Position numbers and translations under genes: made by a program
NCBI GenBank assembly: GCA_003568945.1
Contig: BDIP01000103.1
Span: forward strand, 10,666 to 31,628
Length of the DNA stretch: 20,963 nucleotides
Direction of reading: 5' to 3'
DNA from: Kipferlia bialata
Taxonomy: Eukaryota > Fornicata
Part shown: positions 12,985-17,800 of the stretch, piece by piece
How the letters are laid out: each line of letters begins with the position of its first letter
Position numbering within the stretch: position 1 is the stretch's first letter
Notes under the pieces: generated by a model
Databases searched by the model: none
Seen by the model: the letters and a program-made list of their open reading frames with translations, nothing else
Told to the model about the DNA's origin: nothing

Positions 12985-13313
12985 GAGAAGACACTCACGG
13001 CTAAACCACTATATCACACAGTACTATATAATACAATACACTATCCTCGAAGTAGTATAACACATATATAACACTCTTGTCTGCCTCTGCACAACTCTCT
13101 CTCTCTCTCTCTCTCTCCTCTGCACAATCATTTCATTATCGTGTCTAGCAGTGTCAGCATCGAGATACATTATACAGCTGGTGTGTAAACACTCTCTATG
13201 TAGACTGTACATGATACAATGGCACGCATTGAGTCACAGAGGATACGCATCCCTACCTTCTTGGTCAGTCTCTGCACATGCATCACAAGGTGATCCCTCT
13301 GTGCGCCGGACAT
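32..13313 (-). CDS. Very large 30-exon gene of unknown function, 3' end beyond the window
   Basis: Spliced model, exons in transcript order: 13257-13313, 12560-12618, 12178-12255, 11828-11889, 11511-11577, 11344-11394, 11097-11254, 10911-10997, 10442-10517, 9143-10040, 8989-9064, 8494-8626, 8056-8260, 7478-7902, 6847-7110, 6450-6592, 6017-6245, 5673-5738, 5482-5526, 4908-4988, 4675-4740, 4539-4616, 3763-4036, 3499-3639, 3099-3166, 1253-2924, 600-1178, 403-518, 154-249, 32-83. All phases agree and the sum is 6,402 bases, or 2,134 codons without a stop. The start codon opens MSGAQRDHLVMHVQRLTKK, directly before a GT donor. Every acceptor has a CTNAY-like motif a few bases before AG. I do not recognise the family. 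Short amphipathic helical stretches look HEAT/armadillo-like, separated by acidic and Glu/Arg-rich inserts; no membrane segment or signal peptide is visible. The least certain junction is exon 19, where 5508 is an alternative start in the same frame. The exon 8 acceptor is AAG and could instead lie about 48 bases upstream, also in frame. Confidence 0.75.
301..341 (-). repeat. Head echo of large-gene exon 29
   Basis: On the minus strand the copy follows CACCCTAG and shares CATATAGCCACCATGTCCAC with exon 29 (start 249), 92 bases away. The host intron is 153 bases. Confidence 0.85.
1253..2924 (-). other. Exon 26 of the large gene: 1,672-base exon, partly acidic and disordered (residues 1296-1853)
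   Basis: This is the longest exon. Its start is the acceptor at 2925-2926, preceded by CTAAC; it begins FEEWHRRQKR. The first 180 or so residues look folded (SLHALYREMTVVQRGRVIVG). The rest is Ser, Asp and Glu rich with runs such as SASESASDDDDVSD and VVVSDTEDD, typical of a disordered acidic linker, followed by a His/Ser stretch (SSIHHSHSHTRSA). There is no recognisable domain. The absence of introns across 1.67 kb contrasts with the short exons on both sides. Confidence 0.6.
2990..3039 (-). repeat. Tail echo of large-gene exon 25
   Basis: The copy shares ACCATGCCATTGTCAC with exon 25's tail and ends at a GTATAG donor, 109 bases after the true donor. Its coding-like frame stays open. Confidence 0.85.
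3272..3456 (-). repeat. Two 63-base tail echoes of large-gene exon 24
   Basis: Echoes at 3394-3456 and 3272-3334 repeat the last 63 bases of exon 24 and keep a GT donor. Neither has an AG acceptor at its start. They differ from the exon by 6 and 9 bases; 11 of the 15 changes are at third codon positions and no stop arises. Steps are 105 and 122 bases. Confidence 0.95.
4037..4383 (-). repeat. Three head echoes of exon 23 in tandem units of about 115 bases
   Basis: Echoes start at 4147, 4259 and 4383 (true exon 4036). Each begins GAATGCGCTGCACCAG after CTAG. In the first units the intronic part is copied too (CTCGTATAAATGCACTATCT, then the ACTATCACTAATATGTTAG stretch), so these are young tandem duplications. 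The outermost copy is the most diverged. Steps are 111, 112 and 124 bases. Confidence 0.95.
4838..5227 (-). repeat. Tail echo and two head echoes of large-gene exon 20
   Basis: Head echoes at 5046-5089 and 5184-5227 share CCCTGAGGGCC and GGGTGTCGATGTGTA with exon 20 (start 4988); the nearer one has an in-frame TAG in the exon frame, so it is not coding there. A long TA run separates them. A short tail echo, 4838-4850 (GCAGGCAGATAG then GTACAG), lies on the other side. Confidence 0.85.
5110..5150. repeat. TA dinucleotide run
   Basis: About 20 TA units between two head echoes of exon 20. Similar runs lie at about 10156-10178, 10878-10904, 11639-11666 and 18825-18842; all are intronic. Confidence 0.95.
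5824..5855 (-). repeat. Head echo of large-gene exon 18
   Basis: After ACTCTCAG the copy shares TTCAGACCGTGCAGAGTGCC with exon 18 (start 5738) and then reads TGA where the exon has TGG. Offset 117 bases. Confidence 0.85.
6325..6358 (-). repeat. Tail echo of large-gene exon 16
   Basis: The copy shares TTCATATGTAGAGGACACAC with the exon tail and ends CCACCCG at a GTATCA donor, 125 bases past the true one. Confidence 0.85.
6636..6687 (-). repeat. Head echo of large-gene exon 16
   Basis: After ACTGTAG the copy shares GGTTCCATCCTC and AGGGGAGAGGCCAC with exon 16 (start 6592), offset 95 bases. With the tail echo, exon 16 is flanked by echoes on both sides. Confidence 0.85.
7271..7478 (-). repeat. 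Two tail echoes of exon 14 in tandem units of about 100-110 bases
   Basis: Echoes end at 7366 and 7271, each CCCTTGGATGCCAG followed by a GTAT donor, after the true donor at 7478. The intronic part is copied as well (ACAAATGTCRAATGACA, then AGAGTCRATGTATGA), showing a recent tandem duplication of the whole unit. Confidence 0.95.
8368..8412 (-). repeat. Tail echo of large-gene exon 12 with a lost donor
   Basis: The copy shares GCAGAGGATACACTCGCCAC with the exon 12 tail, but the donor GT has become GA. Offset 126 bases. Confidence 0.85.
8701..8920 (-). repeat. Head echo of exon 12 and tail echo of exon 11 in one intron
   Basis: 8701-8740 repeats the first 40 bases of exon 12 with two differences, both at third codon positions. 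8877-8917 repeats the exon 11 tail (CTGATGGACAAGG, then GGCATAG) up to a GTACAT donor. Offsets are 114 and 112 bases. Confidence 0.9.
10095..10343 (-). repeat. Two head echoes of exon 10 and a tail echo of exon 9
   Basis: 10095-10126 and 10202-10233 repeat CTGGTCCTCTGCTGC from exon 10 (start 10040), steps 86 and 107. The nearer keeps an acceptor (CCCATAG); the farther has CG in place of AG. 10308-10343 repeats GCACACAGACACTGAC from exon 9 and ends at a GTATAG donor. Confidence 0.85.
10723..10865 (-). repeat. Two tail echoes of large-gene exon 8
   Basis: 10808-10865 shares CCCCTACGGTGCCATGGC and GAGAGACACAG with the exon tail and ends at GTATAT; it has an in-frame TGA. 10723-10741 is a short second copy ending GGATACAG before GTATGT. 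Steps are 103 and 85 bases. Confidence 0.8.
11709..11744 (-). repeat. Tail echo of large-gene exon 4
   Basis: The 36 bases match the exon 4 tail except for one change (GAG/GAT) and end at the same GTATGTG donor, 119 bases downstream. Confidence 0.95.
11972..12102 (-). repeat. Two tail echoes of large-gene exon 3
   Basis: 12061-12102 repeats TGACATGGCTCAGACTGGAG through GATAG with a GTATGT donor; 11972-12006 keeps GACATGGCTCAGACTGGAGC but has lost its donor. Steps are 117 and about 90 bases. Confidence 0.95.
12323..12431 (-). repeat. Head echo of exon 3 and tail echo of exon 2
   Basis: 12323-12357 follows CTCAG and shares CACTTCACCTGTGCCCC with exon 3 (start 12255). 12416-12431 shares GTGTGCTGGCTCAGAG with exon 2's tail and ends at a GTACCT donor, 144 bases past the true one. 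Confidence 0.9.
12365..12390. repeat. GA dinucleotide run
   Basis: Perfect GA repeat within intron 2 of the large gene, beside a head echo of exon 3. A comparable GA run lies at about 19762-19799 in the fusion gene. Confidence 0.95.
12687..12886 (-). repeat. Three head echoes of large-gene exon 2
   Basis: Echoes begin at 12705, 12796 and 12886 (exon at 12618), steps 87, 91 and 90. They share GTCCTYCTGTCCGATGCAT-like or CCTGCCCTGCTGTCAGATG stretches. The outermost has lost AG and is the most decayed. The poly-G tract follows directly beyond it. Confidence 0.85.
12902..12984. repeat. Long poly-G tract with an embedded A run, in intron 1 of the large gene
   Basis: A run of about 14 G, a short GA stretch, 14 A, then more than 40 G. 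Read in the sense direction of the host gene it is a C and T tract. It might be a real expansion, a G-quadruplex-prone element, or an assembly artefact; the sequence cannot tell. Confidence 0.8.
13095..13117. repeat. CT dinucleotide run
   Basis: CT repeat in intron 1 of the large gene. Others lie at 14803-14831 and 18246-18270 in fusion-gene introns, each between an echo and the true exon. Confidence 0.95.
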
Positions 13314-13494
13314 TGTCTAGGGTATCAATGTATCCCTTCCCTTCCCTATATATCCTGCTTAGTATGAAAGAAGGAGTCAATAGTGAACAGCCAAAAATTC
13401 TCGGTGTCGGAGTTCCACCTACACCCTTTTTCGGCTTGGTTCCTTGAAGGTCAGATACTCGCTTGTCTACCTAAGTGTCATTGGTACCCCCAGT
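13314..13494. promoter_or_regulatory. Divergent intergenic region between the two long genes
   Basis: These 181 bases separate two start codons that face away from each other, so they must hold both promoters unless a 5' untranslated exon exists. The region lacks the GA and TA repeats that fill the introns. It has a TATATA at about 13347-13352, an A-rich stretch (CCAAAAATTC) near 13393, and a pyrimidine run (CACCCTTTTTCGG). CCCCCAG directly before the plus-strand ATG could be a 5' UTR acceptor, but no clear CTNAY motif precedes it. No promoter consensus can be asserted from sequence alone. Confidence 0.5.
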
Positions 13495-14799
13495 ATGAAG
13501 ACTGTTGTCATCATATACACATCGGTCACTGGTAACACCAAGCATGTGGCTGAGGTATGGCTCCATGGGTGTATCCCCCTCTCCCCATCTCACTCTTGGA
13601 TATATTGTGTATACAGTAGATAAAGTTGCGTATCTACCTCTCTCTTCCTCTATGTCTGCCATTACACTCCTAGATGGCCCCATGGGTGTATCCCCATCTC
13701 TCTTTCTCTCTCTTGGGTCTATACAGTTGATTGTCTAGGTATCTTCCTCTCTTCCTCTATATATACCATATACCGCAACAGTAAGGGACAATAGTGCATT
13801 GAACCACGTTGTTGGATCTATTGCAGCACCCCCTCTCTCACACTTTCTCCATGTGTCTATTCGATCACTATCAGTCTTCCTCTCTCTCATTCTCTCTCTC
13901 TCCCCCATAAAGTGTGAGTTTGTCTTAACCAGGCCTTTGCTGGGTGCCGGACGCTTGGATGTACCTCTCTCTCTCTCTCTTCCTCACTGTCTCTCCCAAT
14001 ACTCTCCCTCTCTTCCCATACCTTTGTGTTATATGTATGAATAGTGTATATGTTGCAGGGCATACATATATACACTATTCATTGTGATTATATATTTACA
14101 TTTGTATGCTTGTAAATATATGTTCATACATAAGCACTATTCAGTGTTATTATATATTACTTGTAAATATATGTTCATCTTATCCCCTAGGTCATCGCTG
14201 AGTGTCTGACCAGGGACCATTCCCGACTATCAGATATATACATATCATTAAGAATATGGGTATACACTATGTGTACACATATCTTATCCCCTAGGTCATT
14301 GCTGAGCGTCTGACCAGGGACCAAGGCACAAGTGACACATTCAGTGGGGACGCCATTACTACAGTGCTAGGTAGGGGACATATACATAGTATACGCGTAG
14401 TACACAAGGTAATTACAAATATATGTATTTATGTATAGAACGTATAGAGAAAGAGAGGGTGGCAGACGTCACATTCAGTGGGGACGCAGTCACAACTGTA
14501 CTGGGTTAGTTATTTATATAGAGATATTACATATCTGTATACGCCATTACTACGTAGGCACATCGTGTAGTAATAATGTCTCTATCCCTCTCTATCTCTC
14601 CCAATGTAACTATTTTTCACTATTCTAGCCTCTAACTCTCAATCAATGCCGACACTGAGTACATGAGACAGCACACCAGACAGTACTAATTCTGTATTTA
14701 TATATATGCATATATATATATATACGACTATATATATATACCCTAACTCCAGTCAACGCCGACACTGAGTAAAAGAGACAGCACACCAGACTAATAGTA

Positions 14800-14833
<34 letters not shown>

Positions 14834-17800
14834 TATAATACATATCCCTAACACAGTCAATGCTGATGTGGAGTACAAGAGACAGCACACCAGACAGGGC
14901 TACACCGGATATATAGCTGGTGACGCATACATTGTGGGTAGTACAACGGCAGGTATGGGGTAAACCATATACTCCTCTCTGCCTCCCTCTTCCTCTCCAT
15001 ATCCCCTCTGACCCCCCAGCCTCCAGGATCTCTGACCTCATGAGGGAGTACCTAGGTAGGGATGCATATCATAATTTTGTTATACCCAATTTACTATAAC
15101 ATATACTATTATTTATACTAGTGTCATATATATACCTCGGTATGTATTTGTGCTGATAGAAATGTGCTAATGGTCTATGTTCTATGTTACTATTAACATA
15201 CTCTCCTCTGATACTGACACCTGGGCAAATGTATGTGCATCATAGTCATATGTGTTCTTTCTCTCTATTGTGTTCATCATGATTTCATATGTTCTCTCTC
15301 TTTCCTGTGTTCACAATGATATCTCCTTCTTACCACAACCCCACTGCCATGGTGTCTGGCACAGCCACAAGTACTACTCTCTCTCTCCGTCTCTTTCTAG
15401 AGTTACTTGTATTACTATTGTTATTGCAATAACACGCCTACCATAGGCAACTACCCGACTGACATGGTGCCCTGTACATTGTGTACTACTCTCTCTCTCT
15501 CTGTCTGTTTCTTGTGTTACCTTCCTGCATACTATGGTTATTGCAGTGTCACACACCTACCCTAGGCAACTACCCCACTGACATGGTGTCTGGCAAGCCC
15601 TGTGCTGTGTATGCACTGCATGCAGGGGACTGTGGATACGTCAGGTATGGTGGGTACTGTATATAGTATATAGTTAGTATCTGTATGGGTAAATACTATA
15701 AGTGGTGGGGACTGTGGATACGTGAGGTATAGTGGGTACTGTATATATATGTGTATACCAATATGTATTATGGTATTATGGTATATATCACTATATATAT
15801 ATATAATATACATAATACTGATACTGATACTGATACTACTATACTAACCACTAGACGTGGTCTGTGCACTCTGATGAAGGGGAGGGTATTAATATTAATA
15901 TATAATACTGGTATATATACGTGTGTATGTATTATTGTTATATATGTCACTTACCCACTAGACGTGGTCTGTACACTCTGATGAAGGGCAGGGGCGGCAT
16001 CCCATGCTCAGACCAACAGTTCAAGGTGGGTATAGATATGGGACATACATATATGTATATGTGTGCTGTTGGGTGGAGTACTTTACTTGTGCTTGTATAT
16101 GCACGGTTCACGGCGAAAATCACTAATATGGATGAAATTACGTATTTTAGAGTGTTGTCGACATTTCATTCAGTATTTGGTCTAAAGTGCGGTTCTGCAA
16201 CGTGTGTATTAATTGGTAACCAGCTGGGGCCCAACTTGCTCCAGTACTCTCTCTCACTCCCTATCTCTCCGTCTCTATCACGTAAGGCTATGTTTATACA
16301 CCCATTCTCACCCCCAGGCCCCTACCAACTTCCTTCCATTCAAGAGCTACCCAAAGACAGGTATAGAATATCCGCTATCTTTCTCCTTCTCTCATTATTT
16401 CTATCTCTCCCTCCCTCTCTAGACACCTATATCAGGTAAGACGTCTAAATAGAAAGCACGAATACTTCCATACTTCTCTCTCCTCCTCTAGCCCACTATT
16501 CCAGGCAATTCTCTTGAATGATAGATATACGTAAATATATATAAGTACACCCCTAATTCCAGGTGGAGACCCTGGGTTGGGTCAAGCACCACCATATACT
16601 CTCTCTCTCTCTGTCTCTCTCACACTCTCTCTCTCTCTAGACCCTTATATCAGGCGAGACTCTAGGTTGGGTCAAGCACCACCACGACACCATAGCACCC
16701 TGGGCAGACACACTGCTAGGTATGTATATATATATATTTATATATTAATATAGGTAGATTGATTCACATATATAGATACATTAAGAGAGGGAGTGTATAA
16801 TAGATTAGTTACACCATGGTACCTTGGGCAGACACTTCTTGGGTATGTATACGCACTAGTATAGTGTATGTCTATGAACAAGTGTATTATAGTATTTATA
16901 GATAAGGATATACCTCCATGACACCATAGCACCCTGGGCAGGCACTCTCTTGGGTATGTGGATATAGTATATACAGATACTTATAGATAGATACTTATAT
17001 ATATATCCCCATATAGCTATATAGCTAAATGGCTATAATGAGTGTTACTTCTGTCTGATACGTCTAAAACCAGCCTCCTTCGACGCTGCTGTGGCTGATC
17101 CCACCATATAGATAGATACATATATATATATACACATAGAGTGCTACTCATGTATTTATATGTCTTATCAATACTCTTACACCTCAGCCTCCTTCGATGC
17201 TGCTGTGGCTGATCCCACCAGGAAGTACAAGGCACCAAAGGGAGGTAAGTATGTGGTGGTATACATAAATGGAGAGAGAGGGAGAGAGAGAGAGAGAAAG
17301 AAAGATACCCACCAGGAAGTACAATAAGCCGAAGGTACAGATAGATATATGGAATCTGTATGTATGCCCTTTACATCCTTGACACTCATTTGACTTCTCT
17401 CTATACATCTATCTCTGCCCCCCTACCCCCTTTACCCCAGGTGTCATGGGTGGTGTGATGGGTCTGATACCCGGCAAGAAGGTAGGCATATATATGCATG
17501 TATATATACATGGAAGAATGTTTGTATCTATAAGGTTATGGTATTATACCCCCAGATTGATGTGATGGGTCTGATACCCGGTAAGAAGGTAGGTTGTATG
17601 GATGGATATGTAGTTATGGATGTATATATATATGTATCTACGTCATTGTATGATGCACCGCGATTGGGTCAGTGTGATAATTCGTTGTACCCGTTATTTA
17701 CTTGATTGATTCCCATGATATATTCTACCCCCAGATTGACTCTATGATGCGTGGCATGCTGATACTAGAAGATATATCTTCTTAATTGATTCTTGCGATT

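Larger units (their letters stand above)
10442..13313 (-). other. Exons 1-9 of the large gene: helical N-terminal part (residues 1-231)
   Basis: Exons are small (51-158 bases). The protein reads as short hydrophobic or amphipathic helices, for example VLPALLSDGGDALCGVLAQ, TWLRLELAEALDR and RSVLATWAHLYSTDTLR, a pattern seen in alpha-solenoid proteins. Exon 7 holds three tandem copies of a nine-base unit coding Ile-Asp-Gly (about 11180-11210), then a Glu-rich helix ending ERVLEELLALK. The frame of exon 9 was chosen because only that phase joins the open frame of exon 10. The family assignment to a solenoid fold is inference from residue pattern only. Confidence 0.5.
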
